Part shown: positions 1 through 9,909 of the stretch, in pieces
Numbering within the stretch: position 1 is the first letter of the stretch
Layout: every line of letters starts with the position of its first letter
NCBI GenBank assembly: GCA_903853895.1
Contig: CAINUX010000146.1
Location: forward strand, 1-64,000
Length of the DNA: 64,000 nucleotides
Direction: 5' to 3'
Source of the DNA: an uncultured beta proteobacterium
GTDB taxonomy: Bacteria; Pseudomonadota; Gammaproteobacteria; Burkholderiales; Burkholderiaceae_C
Translations under genes and position numbers: made by a program
Notes under the pieces: model-generated
Told to the model about the DNA's origin: nothing
Database searches by the model: none
What the model saw: only the letters and a program-made list of their open reading frames with translations

Positions 1-2
1 AA

Positions 3-860
<858 letters not shown>

Positions 861-876
861 CATGTTCTGTACCTGC

Positions 877-955
877 CAGTGTGCGGGATACCTGGGGGGC
901 TCATCAGCCCCTGCTGGTCCAGCAAATCGCCCCCCAAGCATTCCGCACACTGGCG
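877..955. repeat. Palindromic element A, one of an inverted pair
   Basis: The outer ends AGTGTGCGG and CCGCACACT are complementary and the next stretch (TGGGGGGC against GCCCCCCA) also pairs, so the element folds as one long imperfect stem. Its centre contains TGCTGGTCCAGCA, itself a near-perfect palindrome, next to CTCATCAG. The same centre occurs in opposite orientation in the element near 1016-1105. It lies between hydA and the carbamoylase gene and codes for nothing evident. Confidence 0.75.
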
Positions 956-1015
956 AGAAGTTGCGTTACCGTATACGCACATCCATGCATGCATTTAAGA
1001 GCAATTCGCACACCC

Positions 1016-1105
1016 ACACTCGTTCGGGGATGGGTATATCGGGGGCCGATTTGCTGGACCAGCAGGGACTGATGAGGCCCCTGACATGCCCATTTCCGAA
1101 CGCAA
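1016..1105. repeat. Palindromic element B, inverted partner of element A
   Basis: The outer arms CGTTCGGGGATGGG and CCCATTTCCGAACG are complementary with two mismatches, and GGGGGCC pairs with GGCCCC inside. The centre GATTTGCTGGACCAGCAG followed by CTGATGAG is the reverse complement of the centre of element A. Outer arm sequences differ between A and B while both keep base pairing, which looks like compensatory change. It overlaps the first possible ATG (1086) of the carbamoylase frame, one reason to prefer the later start at 1143. Confidence 0.75.
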
Positions 1106-1142
1106 ATGCCACACACAGGCAATGAAACTGGAATTCATCACC

Positions 1143-2402
1143 ATGACAACTACAACCGCCACCAACATCGACAACATACGCATCAACGGCGACCGCCTCT
1201 GGGCTTCCCTGATGGAGCTGGCCAAAATTGGCGCCACGCCCAAAGGCGGCGTGTGCCGATTGACCCTGACCGACCTCGATAAACAAGGTCGCGACCTGGT
1301 GCTGCGATGGGCCGTCGATGCCGGCATGACCGTGACCATCGACAAGATCGGCAACGGCTTTATGCGCCGTGCCGGCCGCAACAACAGTCTGCCACCCATC
1401 GTCACCGGCAGCCACATCGATACGCAACCCACGGGCGGCAAGTTCGATGGCAACTACGGCGTGCTGGCGGGGATTGAAGTCGTTCGCACACTCAATGATT
1501 TGGGCATTGAAACCGAAGCGCCGATTGAAGTTGCCTTCTGGACCAACGAAGAAGGTTCGCGCTTTGTGCCGGTCATGATGGGCTCGGGCGTGTTCGCCAA
1601 GGCCTTCACGCTGGAGCATGCATACGCAGCCACCGACACCGAGGGCAAGAGTGTCAAGGGCGAGCTGGAGCGCATTGGCTACATCGGGACGCAAGAGCCG
1701 GGCGATCACCCGATTGGCGCGTACTTTGAGACGCACATCGAGCAAGGCCCGGTGCTGGAAGACAACGACGTCACCATCGGTGTGGTCAGCGGCGTGCTGG
1801 GTATTCGTTGGTTTGACTGCACTGTGACCGGCATGGAAGCCCACGCCGGCCCCACGCCGATGGCACTGCGCAAAGACGCGATGCAGGTGTCTACCCGCAT
1901 CATGCAAGAAGTGGTGGCGGCAGCGTTGCGCCACGCGCCGCATGGTCGTGGCACCGTGGGTATGGTGCAGGTCTTCCCCAACAGCCGCAACGTGATTCCC
2001 GGCCGCGTCAAATTCAGCATAGACCTGCGCAACGCCACAGACGCGTTGGTGGACCAGATGGCCGACGAGGTCAAAGCCTTTGCCGCCCAAGTGGCCAAGG
2101 ACAGCGGGTTGGAAGTGAAGATCGAAATGGTGTCTAGTTACTCGGCCATCGCCTTTCACAAAGAGTGCGTAGATGCAGTAAGTCGCGCCGCCAAAAAGCT
2201 GGGATACAGCAATATGCCTGCTGTATCCGGCGCTGGCCACGACGCCGTCTACATGGCCAAGCTGGCCCCGGCCGGCATGATTTTTATTCCCTGCAAAGAC
2301 GGCATCAGCCACAACGAAATCGAAGACGCCAAGCCCGAGCACATCACAGCGGGGTGCAATGTGTTGTTGCATGCAATGTTGGAGCGGGCAGGGACTACTT
2401 AA
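1143..2402 (+). CDS. Zn-dependent N-carbamoyl-amino-acid hydrolase / beta-ureidopropionase (M20 family)
   Basis: Cytosolic binuclear-metal amidohydrolase of the AllC/HyuC/AmaB group that releases ammonia and CO2 from N-carbamoyl-beta-alanine or similar compounds, the third step of reductive pyrimidine breakdown. Metal ligands typical of the family are visible: GSHIDTQPTGGKFDG (His and bridging Asp), NEEGSRF (Glu), ETHIEQGP (His) and AGHDAVYMA near the C-terminus; EAHAGPTPM is the dimerisation-domain motif. About 419 residues, normal length. ATG codons also exist at 1086 and 1122, but homologues begin near the MTTTT residue and 1086 lies in the palindromic element. It follows hydA and is probably co-functional. 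Its 3' end overlaps the convergent diguanylate cyclase gene by 8 bases. Confidence 0.92.
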   Translation: MTTTTATNIDNIRINGDRLWASLMELAKIGATPKGGVCRLTLTDLDKQGRDLVLRWAVDAGMTVTIDKIGNGFMRRAGRNNSLPPIVTGSHIDTQPTGGKFDGNYGVLAGIEVVRTLNDLGIETEAPIEVAFWTNEEGSRFVPVMMGSGVFAKAFTLEHAYAATDTEGKSVKGELERIGYIGTQEPGDHPIGAYFETHIEQGPVLEDNDVTIGVVSGVLGIRWFDCTVTGMEAHAGPTPMALRKDAMQVSTRIMQEVVAAALRHAPHGRGTVGMVQVFPNSRNVIPGRVKFSIDLRNATDALVDQMADEVKAFAAQVAKDSGLEVKIEMVSSYSAIAFHKECVDAVSRAAKKLGYSNMPAVSGAGHDAVYMAKLAPAGMIFIPCKDGISHNEIEDAKPEHITAGCNVLLHAMLERAGTT

Positions 2403-4668
2403 TCTTCCCCGGATCATGGAAACAAAATTGGCTTCGCCCAGCGTTTTTGGCGGTGTACATGGCTTGGTCGGCCATGTTCAGCAGCTGCGCAGCATCCACG
2501 GTATCGTTAGGGTAAATTGAAATGCCAATGCTCGCTGAGATGCGGGCCGCATTCTCGCCCATGTCAAACGGCATACTCAGAGCGTCAATGATGTCTTGGG
2601 CCACCCGCTCAATGCTTTCCAGGCTGATGATCTCGGTCAAAATGACGCTGAACTCATCGCCCCCCAGGCGGGCGACTGTGTCAGATTCGCGTACACATCC
2701 CACAATGCGATGTGCCGCCTGATTCAACAGCAGGTCACCTTTGGCGTGTCCCAGTGTGTCGTTCACTTCCTTGAATCGGTCCAGGTCCAGAAATAGCACC
2801 GCCAACCTCGAACTGGAGCGCTCTGCTTTCAGCATCGCCTGGCGCAAACGGTCATGGAACAAGCGCCGGTTTGGCAAATCGGTCAGCGTGTCGAAATTGG
2901 CTTGCCTCCACGTCATTTCGTCACGCCTTTTCTTTTCGGTTACATCAGAAAAAAGTGACACGCGTCGATACACTGCCCCATCGTCTGCGAAGAGCGTGCT
3001 GACGGTCAACCACTCCGTGAAAATCTCGCCATCCTTGCGTCGGTTTTGGATCTCTCCTTGCCACTGTCCCTCGGTTGTGATGGCTGCCCACATTTTTCGG
3101 TAGAAATCCGCTCCGTGCTGGCCTGAACTCAATACGCGAGGAGTCTTTCCCAGCACTTCGTCGCGACAGTAACCTGTCATGGCGGAAAAGGCTGGGTTGA
3201 CTTCGACAATCAGGTCGCTCGCATCGGTGATCATCAGCGCTTCGCTACTGCGCTCCAAGACCAGTGAAGCCAGTTTCAGTCGCTCCTCAGTCGCTTTCTG
3301 CTGTGTGACATTTCGACCGGAACCTACGACACCAACCACCTCGCCACGGTCGTTTACAAAGGGTGCTTTGAGTACATCCAGGTAGACAAATTTGCCGCGC
3401 ACATTGCCAAACTCGTCAAACTGCGAAACCCTGCCGTTTTGAAGCGTTATGGGGTCGCTGTCTCGGCACATTTCACCAAAAGTGTGCCACCGAGGGTTGT
3501 CCGGATGCGCCGCACGTTCGCGTGACGCAAAAAACATGTCGTTTTTGCCCACTGGTTCGCTGGTATCGGTCGTACACAACAACTGATCGCACATGGCCCT
3601 GTTGGCGAATATGTAGCGGTTATTGAGGTCTTTGGCCCAGATCATGTCCGGCACGTTGTCGCACATCATGCGAAGCATATTGGCCAGATTGCGTGAACGC
3701 TCTTCGCTCTCGTTCAGGGCCGTTTCAGCGTGCTTCCGTTCGGTAATGTCCTCGTAAATACCCAGCACACCAATGGTCTCATGGGACGCATTGCACAGCG
3801 GCACTTTGGATGTGCGCAACCAGATCAGATGCCCATCGGGTGTTGTTTGCGACTCGTCATAGGAGAAGCGCGGGACACCAGAGTCCATTACCCTGCGGTC
3901 GTCTTCTGTGTAGGCCTGCGCATGGTCGCGCCAACCCATTTCCGTATCAAACTTTCCCACCAAGTCGGTCGGGCTACTCAACCCGGCATCTTGCGCAAAG
4001 GCCGGGTTGCAGCCCATATAGCGCAAGTCCGTGTCCTTCCAGAAAACCCGCACGGGTGCAGTATCGACAATGGTTTGCAAAAGATTTCGCGACGTAGCCA
4101 ACTCCGTGCTGAGACGCTTCAACTCCAGCAAGCGGACCTCATATGTTCGAATCAAGAAATTGACCAGGAACACTGCCAGCACCGTCAGCAACACCTGAAC
4201 CACGCCGTACATGGCAATGTGCGTGGCCGGACGCTCAGGCAAGTACCCGGTTGCTTCGGCCGCCCATAGGCAGCACATCAGCAGCACCGTCATGGCACCG
4301 GCTATGACGGCGGTACGTGCATTGAATAGCCACCCGATCAGCATGATGATGACCGGAAAGGCAATCACCACCGGCGTGCGCAAACCCCCGTTGAAGGTTG
4401 CAATGTAAGCCGCCACGAACCACAGGCCGGCCCCCAAGGTCTGCATGGAAGCGCGAGTCCTTCCGTTCCCCAGCAATATCCAGCTGACCAGCGCCAGCGC
4501 AGCTACTAGCATCGGGCCAATGTAGCGGCTGTGTTGGTCTGGCGCAGTAAGGTGGACAACCCCAATGAAGCTGGCCGCTCCGATCAGCAACGTAATAAGC
4601 GCCAATCGCAGAAACCTGGGGGAAGGCTGCATTTCGACGGCCTTGTCTGTGAAAAACAGTGATTTCAT
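2395..4668 (-). CDS. Membrane-bound triple-PAS diguanylate cyclase
   Basis: Inner-membrane protein predicted to make cyclic di-GMP. Residues about 20-175 hold six hydrophobic segments (MASE-like sensor), followed by three PAS modules at about 197-315, 330-460 and 465-590 and a GGDEF domain to the end. The active-site GGDEF is intact at about 669-673, and RESD sits five residues before it, matching the product-inhibition I-site. No EAL domain follows. An upstream TTG adds one residue; ATG at 4668 is preferred. It is a lone gene lying convergent to the carbamoylase and flanked on the other side by a diverged copy of that gene's last 18 codons, which hints that it was inserted or that the region was rearranged. 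Confidence 0.9.
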   Translation of the reverse strand: MKSLFFTDKAVEMQPSPRFLRLALITLLIGAASFIGVVHLTAPDQHSRYIGPMLVAALALVSWILLGNGRTRASMQTLGAGLWFVAAYIATFNGGLRTPVVIAFPVIIMLIGWLFNARTAVIAGAMTVLLMCCLWAAEATGYLPERPATHIAMYGVVQVLLTVLAVFLVNFLIRTYEVRLLELKRLSTELATSRNLLQTIVDTAPVRVFWKDTDLRYMGCNPAFAQDAGLSSPTDLVGKFDTEMGWRDHAQAYTEDDRRVMDSGVPRFSYDESQTTPDGHLIWLRTSKVPLCNASHETIGVLGIYEDITERKHAETALNESEERSRNLANMLRMMCDNVPDMIWAKDLNNRYIFANRAMCDQLLCTTDTSEPVGKNDMFFASRERAAHPDNPRWHTFGEMCRDSDPITLQNGRVSQFDEFGNVRGKFVYLDVLKAPFVNDRGEVVGVVGSGRNVTQQKATEERLKLASLVLERSSEALMITDASDLIVEVNPAFSAMTGYCRDEVLGKTPRVLSSGQHGADFYRKMWAAITTEGQWQGEIQNRRKDGEIFTEWLTVSTLFADDGAVYRRVSLFSDVTEKKRRDEMTWRQANFDTLTDLPNRRLFHDRLRQAMLKAERSSSRLAVLFLDLDRFKEVNDTLGHAKGDLLLNQAAHRIVGCVRESDTVARLGGDEFSVILTEIISLESIERVAQDIIDALSMPFDMGENAARISASIGISIYPNDTVDAAQLLNMADQAMYTAKNAGRSQFCFHDPGKIK

Positions 4669-4671
4669 CAA

Positions 4672-5074
4672 GAATCCGCGTTGTTGGTCATCGACTCCCC
4701 AAACAGCTTTGTACCTTGGACTGTAGTTCTGAAAAAGCTAGGCGCGATGACACAAGTCAAACAAGCCATGGATGCATGAACCCAGGGCGTCAGCTACGGC
4801 ATGACATCATCAGTGGCCTGCAAATCTGAAACCACGCACATTACCGCCGGGTGCAATGTGCTGTTGTATGCCATGCTGGAGCGGGTAGGGGGGTTTGAGT
4901 TCTGGAATGGACAGAACGCAGTGGGTCGGTCTCTAGGGCAGTGTAGCCCGGTTCCCTCGTCCAATCCATTGGCGAATCGTCAGGATCGTTTCGCGCCATG
5001 AGGCTGCCATTTCGTCCCAAAGCCCTTGGCTGGCCACTGGCGAAGCGGCAAAGTTCAGTCATCGCAACCGACCG
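4672..5074. other. Intergenic stretch with a gene remnant
   Basis: About 400 bases between the diguanylate cyclase start and the DUF2306 gene. Apart from the carbamoylase 3'-end remnant at 4837-4890 I see no coding signal. The first 130 bases presumably hold the cyclase promoter, but no clear -35/-10 pair stands out. Confidence 0.5.
4837..4890 (+). pseudogene. Remnant of a second carbamoylase 3' end
   Basis: Translates as HITAGCNVLLYAMLERVG, against HITAGCNVLLHAMLERAG at the end of the intact carbamoylase (codons within 2342-2395). The two DNA stretches match at 46 of 54 bases, and six of the eight differences are synonymous. That pattern fits a copy that diverged while still coding and was later cut down, not a recent duplication. 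The frame continues beyond without homology. It is in the same orientation as the intact gene, so the two copies flank the diguanylate cyclase gene as imperfect direct repeats. Confidence 0.8.
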
Positions 5075-5494
5075 ATGACCATGCAACTCACACCAACTAT
5101 CGCTATCCATATGAGCGCCGCTCTGGGCGCCTTGGCCATCGGCCCCATCGCCCTGTGGGCCCGCAAAGGCGCAAAGCAGCGCCCCATGATCCATCGCGCC
5201 TTTGGATATGCCTGGGTCACTCTGATGGTGGTCACCGCTGTCTCTGCCCTGTTTATCCGCGATTTCAAACTACCGAACCTGGCGGGCTACACACCGATCC
5301 ACCTCCTGGTTCCCTACACCTTATTTGGGATTTTTGGTGCGTTTGCTTACCTGGCCCGCAAAGACATTGCTGCCCACAAGAAGACCATGCAAAACCTCTA
5401 CTTTGGTGCCTGCCTAGGCGCAGGTGCCTTCACTTTGTTGCCTGGACGTCTTCTGGGCAACCTGGTTTGGGGGCAGTGGCTCGGTTTGGTGTGA
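5075..5494 (+). CDS. DUF2306 family small membrane protein
   Basis: A 139-residue protein with four hydrophobic segments (about residues 8-26, 43-60, 73-92 and 106-125) and the conserved pattern HRAFGYAW, HLLVPYTLFGI and HKKTMQNLYFGAC that I associate with DUF2306 membrane proteins of unknown function. Conserved histidines in the membrane segments suggest a cofactor or metal, but this is not established. Start at the first of two close ATGs (5075, 5081); no strong ribosome site is visible. It stands alone between the carbamoylase remnant and the TRAP operon. Confidence 0.7.
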   Translation: MTMQLTPTIAIHMSAALGALAIGPIALWARKGAKQRPMIHRAFGYAWVTLMVVTAVSALFIRDFKLPNLAGYTPIHLLVPYTLFGIFGAFAYLARKDIAAHKKTMQNLYFGACLGAGAFTLLPGRLLGNLVWGQWLGLV

Positions 5495-5609
5495 GTCGGG
5501 CCTACTCCGGCAGAGCTCAGCGCGTTGGCAGGTCGCGGTGCATGTTGCCCGATTGACATCGCTTTCCTGTCATCGTCTTTACACAAACAACGGCTAGATT
5601 CTCGTCATC

Positions 5610-6494
5610 TTGCCAAATTTGTTTTTCCGCTTGCCAGCGGTGCTGGCGTTGCTCGCTGCACTGGGCGCCTGCTCCCCTCGCCACCTCATCATTCAAGGCG
5701 TTGCCAATGAATTGGCAAGTCAGGGCAATGCCGTGGAAGATGACCTGGTGCTGGCACGCGAGGCCAGTGCCTTCTACCTCAAGCTCTCGGAATCTCTGCT
5801 GGCCGACAACCCCGGCAATCTGAAGCTGGCTGAGGCGGTCAGCGCCGGGTTCACCCAATATGCATTTGCATTTGTGGCCTCGGATGCCGAACGTGTAGAG
5901 GCCAAAGATGCCAAGGCAGCTCAGAAATTGCGCGAGCGTGCGGCCCGCATGTACTTGCGGGCGCAGCGCCATGGCATGGCGGCGCTGGAGGCCTCCACGG
6001 CGGGGTTTGCCCAAGCGCTCACCCAAACCGATGCAAAGCAATGGCCGCGCCTGAAAGACGAACAGATCGGCGTGGCGTACTGGACGTCGGCATCGTGGGG
6101 TGGGTATATCTCTCTTTCCAAAGACAGTCCCGACACCGTGGCCGATTTGCCACTGGCCGTTCGCTTGGCGACCCTGGCCTATGGCGCAAATCCCGGGCAT
6201 GGCGAGGGTGCCCTGGCGAGCCTGATGGGCACGTTTGAAGCTGCCCGACCCGGCGGCTCCGTGCGCCAGGCCACCACGTACTTTGACCAGGCCATTGCAT
6301 TGGGCGCTGGCAAGAATGCTGGAGCCTTTGTTGCCAAAGCCGAAGGCATAGCATTGCCGGCCCATGACCGACCTGCCTTTGAAGTGCTGTTGCGGCAAGC
6401 CATCACCGCCAGCAAGTCCAAGCGCGACTTGTCCAACGAGGTCATGCGGGAACGCGCCCAGTGGCTTTTGGATGAAGCCGATGATCTCTTTTGA
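5610..6494 (+). CDS. TatT lipoprotein of a TPAT-type TRAP transporter
   Basis: Predicted outer periplasmic lipoprotein with helical-repeat fold, the T component of tetratricopeptide-protein-associated TRAP transporters. The N-terminus has a hydrophobic stretch ending in the lipobox LGAC with Cys at residue 21. The mature part is almost all helix, with the family signature HLIIQGVANELASQG near the start. An in-frame TAG at 5595 and lack of any ATG before the conserved region force the TTG start at 5610. It is followed after 11 bases by the DctP-like binding protein, the usual partner that TatT contacts; together with the DctQM gene this forms one operon. Confidence 0.85.
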   Translation: MPNLFFRLPAVLALLAALGACSPRHLIIQGVANELASQGNAVEDDLVLAREASAFYLKLSESLLADNPGNLKLAEAVSAGFTQYAFAFVASDAERVEAKDAKAAQKLRERAARMYLRAQRHGMAALEASTAGFAQALTQTDAKQWPRLKDEQIGVAYWTSASWGGYISLSKDSPDTVADLPLAVRLATLAYGANPGHGEGALASLMGTFEAARPGGSVRQATTYFDQAIALGAGKNAGAFVAKAEGIALPAHDRPAFEVLLRQAITASKSKRDLSNEVMRERAQWLLDEADDLF

Positions 6495-6505
6495 ATGACT
6501 AACCG

Positions 6506-7540
6506 ATGAATCTGACCAAATTGCTAACGTCCAAAGTCCTTGTCACCCTTTCCTTGCTTTGTGCAGTGCTGATTGCCAGCCAAAGCAGCTGGGCGGCTGA
6601 CAAGCAACTGCGCATCGGCACGCTCGCGCCCAAGAACTCGCTTTACCACCGCCAGTTGATGGAATTGGGCGAGGTGTGGCGCGCCGCGCAGGGCGGCAAT
6701 GCCAAGTACCTGGTGTACCCCGATGGCAGCCAGGGCGGCGAGACCGAGCTGGCCCGGCGCATGCGTATTGGCCAGTTGCAGGGTGCGCTGCTGTCTGTGG
6801 TCGGCCTGCGCGAGATTGAGCCCTCCATCAGCGCGCTCCAAAGTATGCCGCTGCTGTTCAAGAGCTGGGATGAGGTGGACTACGTGCGCGAGAAGATGCG
6901 CCCCGCCATGGAGAAGAAGTTTCTGGACAAAGGCTTTGTGGTGCTGGCCTGGGGCGATGCCGGGTGGGTGCGGTTCTTCTCCAAAGACGCAGCCTTTCGC
7001 CCGGACGACTTCAAGCGCATGAAGTTCTTTGCCTGGGGTTCAGAGCCCGAGCAGCAGGAGATCATGAAAAGCCTGGGCTACACACCGGTGCCACTGGAGA
7101 CCAGCGACATATTGCCCAGCATCCAGACCGGCATGATCAACGTGGTTCCCTCCACACCCTACTTTGCGCTGGCCAGCCAGGTCTTCAGCAGTGCCCCCAA
7201 CATGCTGGACATCAACTGGGCGCCGATAGTGGGCGCGCTGGTCATCACCAAAAAGACCTGGGACGACATGTCGCCCGAAGTCCAGGCCACCATGCGCACA
7301 GCCAGCGACAAGGCTGGTGTGCAGCTGCGTGCCAAGGCCCGCCAGGAAGTGGATGAGGCCGTGGATGCCATGAAGAAGCGCGGCCTGGTGGTGAACCGCC
7401 CCAATGCCGCGCAGATGCAGGAATGGAATGACCTGGCAGAGAAGCTGTACCCCCGCATACGCGGCGTGATGGTGCCGGCCGAGACCTTTGACGAAGTCTT
7501 TGCGCACCTGAAAGCCTTTCGATCCGGCAGGACCAAATAG
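6506..7540 (+). CDS. TRAP transporter substrate-binding protein, DctP type (TPAT system)
   Basis: Periplasmic solute-binding protein with a signal peptide of about 31 residues (hydrophobic core VTLSLLCAVLIAS, cleavage near SWA). The mature protein opens with LRIGTLAPKNS and has the DctP pattern GGETELARRMRIGQLQ and DAGWVRFFS. The ligand is not predictable from sequence; DctP proteins that travel with TatT are a distinct subgroup of unsettled substrate, commonly organic acids. Placed between tatT and the fused permease with gaps of 11 and 2 bases, so all three are likely translated from one message. Confidence 0.88.
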   Translation: MNLTKLLTSKVLVTLSLLCAVLIASQSSWAADKQLRIGTLAPKNSLYHRQLMELGEVWRAAQGGNAKYLVYPDGSQGGETELARRMRIGQLQGALLSVVGLREIEPSISALQSMPLLFKSWDEVDYVREKMRPAMEKKFLDKGFVVLAWGDAGWVRFFSKDAAFRPDDFKRMKFFAWGSEPEQQEIMKSLGYTPVPLETSDILPSIQTGMINVVPSTPYFALASQVFSSAPNMLDINWAPIVGALVITKKTWDDMSPEVQATMRTASDKAGVQLRAKARQEVDEAVDAMKKRGLVVNRPNAAQMQEWNDLAEKLYPRIRGVMVPAETFDEVFAHLKAFRSGRTK

Positions 7541-7542
7541 CT

Positions 7543-9426
7543 GTGGTCGCGGTAGCAGCGACAGCACGGGTTCCATGGCGCCTGGGGCGGTTGTGGCGTT
7601 TTGACGAGGTGTTTGCATCGGCTGCCTTGGCGCTGATGACGCTTATTCCTGTGATTGAAATATTGGCCCGCCCACTCATGGGGCAGGGCATCGAAAACTC
7701 TGCCGTTCTGACGCAGCACCTGGGTCTGGTGCTGGCCATGTTTGGCGCCGTGGCCGCAGAGCGCTACGGGCACCTGACCACGCTGGGCAGCGGCGTGGGC
7801 TCCTTGGGCGATGCGAGATTCCAAAACGCCACGCATGTGTTTGCCAACGGCAGCGCAGCGATAGTCTGTGGTCTTTTGACCTGGGCGAGTTGGCGCTTTG
7901 TCCGCAGCGAAATGCAGGGCGCACACGTACTGGCGTATGGCATACCCGTCTGGTGGGTGCAGGCCGTCTTGCCACTGGGCTTTGCGTTGGTGGCCATCAA
8001 GTTGGGCGCGCGTTGCTTCAAAGACACCTGGCTCAAGGTAGCAACTGGTATGTACCTCCCATTGGCAGGCTTCCTGTTGGCCGCCCAATTCGACGGCACC
8101 GCACTACCTCTGTGGCCGCTCCTAGTGTGGTTGGTGGCGATCCTAATGGCCGGGGCACCCATTTTTGCAGTGTTGGGTGGACTGGCGCTTGCGCTGTTCT
8201 GGCAAGACGCTCTACCGCTGGCCTCCGTCGCGCTGTCGCATTACCAAATCACGGTGAACCCTTCCTTACCTGCCTTGCCATTGTTCACACTGGCGGGACT
8301 GATCTTTGCACGCACCGGGGCGGCGCAACGGCTGGGAGCGGTGTTTGTGGCCTTGTTTGGTGGCGGGGTTACCGGAACGGTGTGCGCCTCTGCAGTGCTG
8401 TGCTCGTTTTTCACCGCCTTCACGGGTGGCAGCGGTGTGACGATTCTGGCGTTGGGCGGCTTGCTGCTGCCGCTACTGCGCAATGCGGGCTTTCCGGAAA
8501 GGCGTGGCATCAGCCTGGTGACCAGTGCCAGCGCGTTGGGCGTATTGCTGGCCCCATCGGTTCCACTCATCATGGTGGCCATCATCGCGCGGGTCCCCAT
8601 CAACACGATGTTTCTGGCCGGGCTGGTGCCTGCGGTGGTGATGGTGTTCTTCTTGTTGGTCTTTGGCGGGTACCTCAAGCGCTCGGGCCTCTCTACTTCC
8701 ACCGCCTCAGAAGTGGCGGTGGGGACGGATGCTCCGATTGAGCGCGCGCAGTTCAGCCGGATCGTGGCCGCGGCGTGGACTGCAAAGTGGGAGATTCTGG
8801 CGCCTGTCGTAGCCATTGGCTCGCTGGTCAGTGGTCTGGCCACGCCGACCGAGAGCGCGGCGCTGACGGCCGCCTACGCCCTGCTGACCCAGTCTGTAGC
8901 GCACCGCGAATTGAGTTGGTCCACATTGGGCAAGGCCTTGAGCGACTGTGCCCAAATCATTGGCGGTGTCATGCTCATATTGGGCATGGCGCTGGGCCTG
9001 ACCAATTATCTGGTCGATGCGGGCATTCCCGATGCGGCCATCACCTGGGCGCAAGACGTCATCCCCAACAAGTTTGTCTTTCTGCTGGTGCTGTGCGTGT
9101 TCTTGCTGCTGGCCGGAGCCTTGATGGAAATCTTTGCGGCCATCGTGGTGCTGGTGCCGCTGTTGCTACCAGTTGCCTTGAGCTATGGCATTGACCCGGT
9201 GCACTTCGGAATCATCTTCTTGGCGGCCATGGAGATGGGCTTCCTGTGCCCGCCCGCGGGCATGAACATCTACTTTGCATCAGCGATGTTTGGCAAGCCG
9301 GTGCGCTACGTGGCAGTGGCCGTATTGCCGGCCCTGTTTGCCATTTTTCTGGGCACGCTGGCCATTGCCTGGATACCGGTTTTGGCGACGGGCCTGCCTT
9401 CCCTCTTGAGCACCGGGCTGAAGTAG
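7543..9426 (+). CDS. Fused TRAP permease DctQM
   Basis: Inner-membrane Na+-coupled TRAP permease in which the small DctQ-like subunit (residues about 15-190, four membrane segments) and the large DctM subunit (from about residue 195 to the end, about 12 segments) form one 627-residue chain. DctM marks visible are PLFTLAGLIFARTGAAQRL, CASAVLCSFFTAFTGGSGVTILALGG and GFLCPPAGMNIYF. The only plausible start is GTG at 7543, two bases after the dctP stop. Fusions of Q and M are well known. The last gene of the tatT operon. Confidence 0.88.
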   Translation: MVAVAATARVPWRLGRLWRFDEVFASAALALMTLIPVIEILARPLMGQGIENSAVLTQHLGLVLAMFGAVAAERYGHLTTLGSGVGSLGDARFQNATHVFANGSAAIVCGLLTWASWRFVRSEMQGAHVLAYGIPVWWVQAVLPLGFALVAIKLGARCFKDTWLKVATGMYLPLAGFLLAAQFDGTALPLWPLLVWLVAILMAGAPIFAVLGGLALALFWQDALPLASVALSHYQITVNPSLPALPLFTLAGLIFARTGAAQRLGAVFVALFGGGVTGTVCASAVLCSFFTAFTGGSGVTILALGGLLLPLLRNAGFPERRGISLVTSASALGVLLAPSVPLIMVAIIARVPINTMFLAGLVPAVVMVFFLLVFGGYLKRSGLSTSTASEVAVGTDAPIERAQFSRIVAAAWTAKWEILAPVVAIGSLVSGLATPTESAALTAAYALLTQSVAHRELSWSTLGKALSDCAQIIGGVMLILGMALGLTNYLVDAGIPDAAITWAQDVIPNKFVFLLVLCVFLLLAGALMEIFAAIVVLVPLLLPVALSYGIDPVHFGIIFLAAMEMGFLCPPAGMNIYFASAMFGKPVRYVAVAVLPALFAIFLGTLAIAWIPVLATGLPSLLSTGLK

Positions 9427-9452
9427 GTCGGCATTCTTGAATGCTTCGCGGC

Positions 9453-9821
9453 TCAGTCGGTGTTCTGGGCGATGCGCCAAAGCACGCCGGATGGGTCCAT
9501 CACCACAAAGTCCCGCATGCGCCAAGGTTGCTGCTCTGTGGGCGTGACTTTCACGTCGTACTTCGTGGCAATGCCAGACGCAGCGACTTGGGCTGACCAG
9601 GCATCGACGTCTTCAACCAGCAGGTGCATCATGAAATTGCTGGCCAGCGCCTCGTTGTAGAAGTCTTGCAGCAGAAAGCTGGTCTGGCCATGGTGGAAGT
9701 AAGCAATGCCATCCGAGTCCGAGGCCATGACGAAGCCAAGGTCCTGGTAGAAGCGCTTGGACAGCTCAAAGTCCCTGGCGGGTACAAAGGCCTTGATTTC
9801 AACGGTGCGCAGATTTGACAC
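9453..9821 (-). CDS. VOC (glyoxalase/dioxygenase superfamily) protein
   Basis: A 122-residue single-module vicinal-oxygen-chelate protein: VEIKAFVPARDFELSKRFYQDLGF at the N-terminus and DFVVMDPSGVLWRIAQ at the C-terminus are the two beta-alpha-beta halves. Metal ligands are only partly conserved, so it may bind a small molecule rather than act as an enzyme. The GTG start at 9821 is chosen because GGAAGG stands nine bases before it and the length then fits the family; the frame stays open much further upstream but runs into the divergent LysE gene. Function unknown. Confidence 0.75.
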   Translation of the reverse strand: MSNLRTVEIKAFVPARDFELSKRFYQDLGFVMASDSDGIAYFHHGQTSFLLQDFYNEALASNFMMHLLVEDVDAWSAQVAASGIATKYDVKVTPTEQQPWRMRDFVVMDPSGVLWRIAQNTD

Positions 9822-9909
9822 GGACTTGCCTTCCAGAGGGTGGGTTTTTGCGGTCTCGGATCTGACTATGCCATGATCATCGGTTCCCGTTCTCAATTGG
9901 AGTTTTCCC

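Noticed and set aside
877-1105. Hammerhead-ribozyme-like CTGATGAG in both palindromic elements
   Set aside because: The required GAAA core and the three-helix arrangement are absent; only one internal hairpin lies between the outer stem strands.
877-1105. Transposon ends
   Set aside because: The inverted pair could be terminal repeats, but no transposase and no target-site duplication are seen between or beside them.
966-2417. Long open frame on the minus strand opposite the carbamoylase
   Set aside because: It mirrors codon bias of the real gene, has no ribosome site, no protein pattern, and the sense strand is a clear enzyme.
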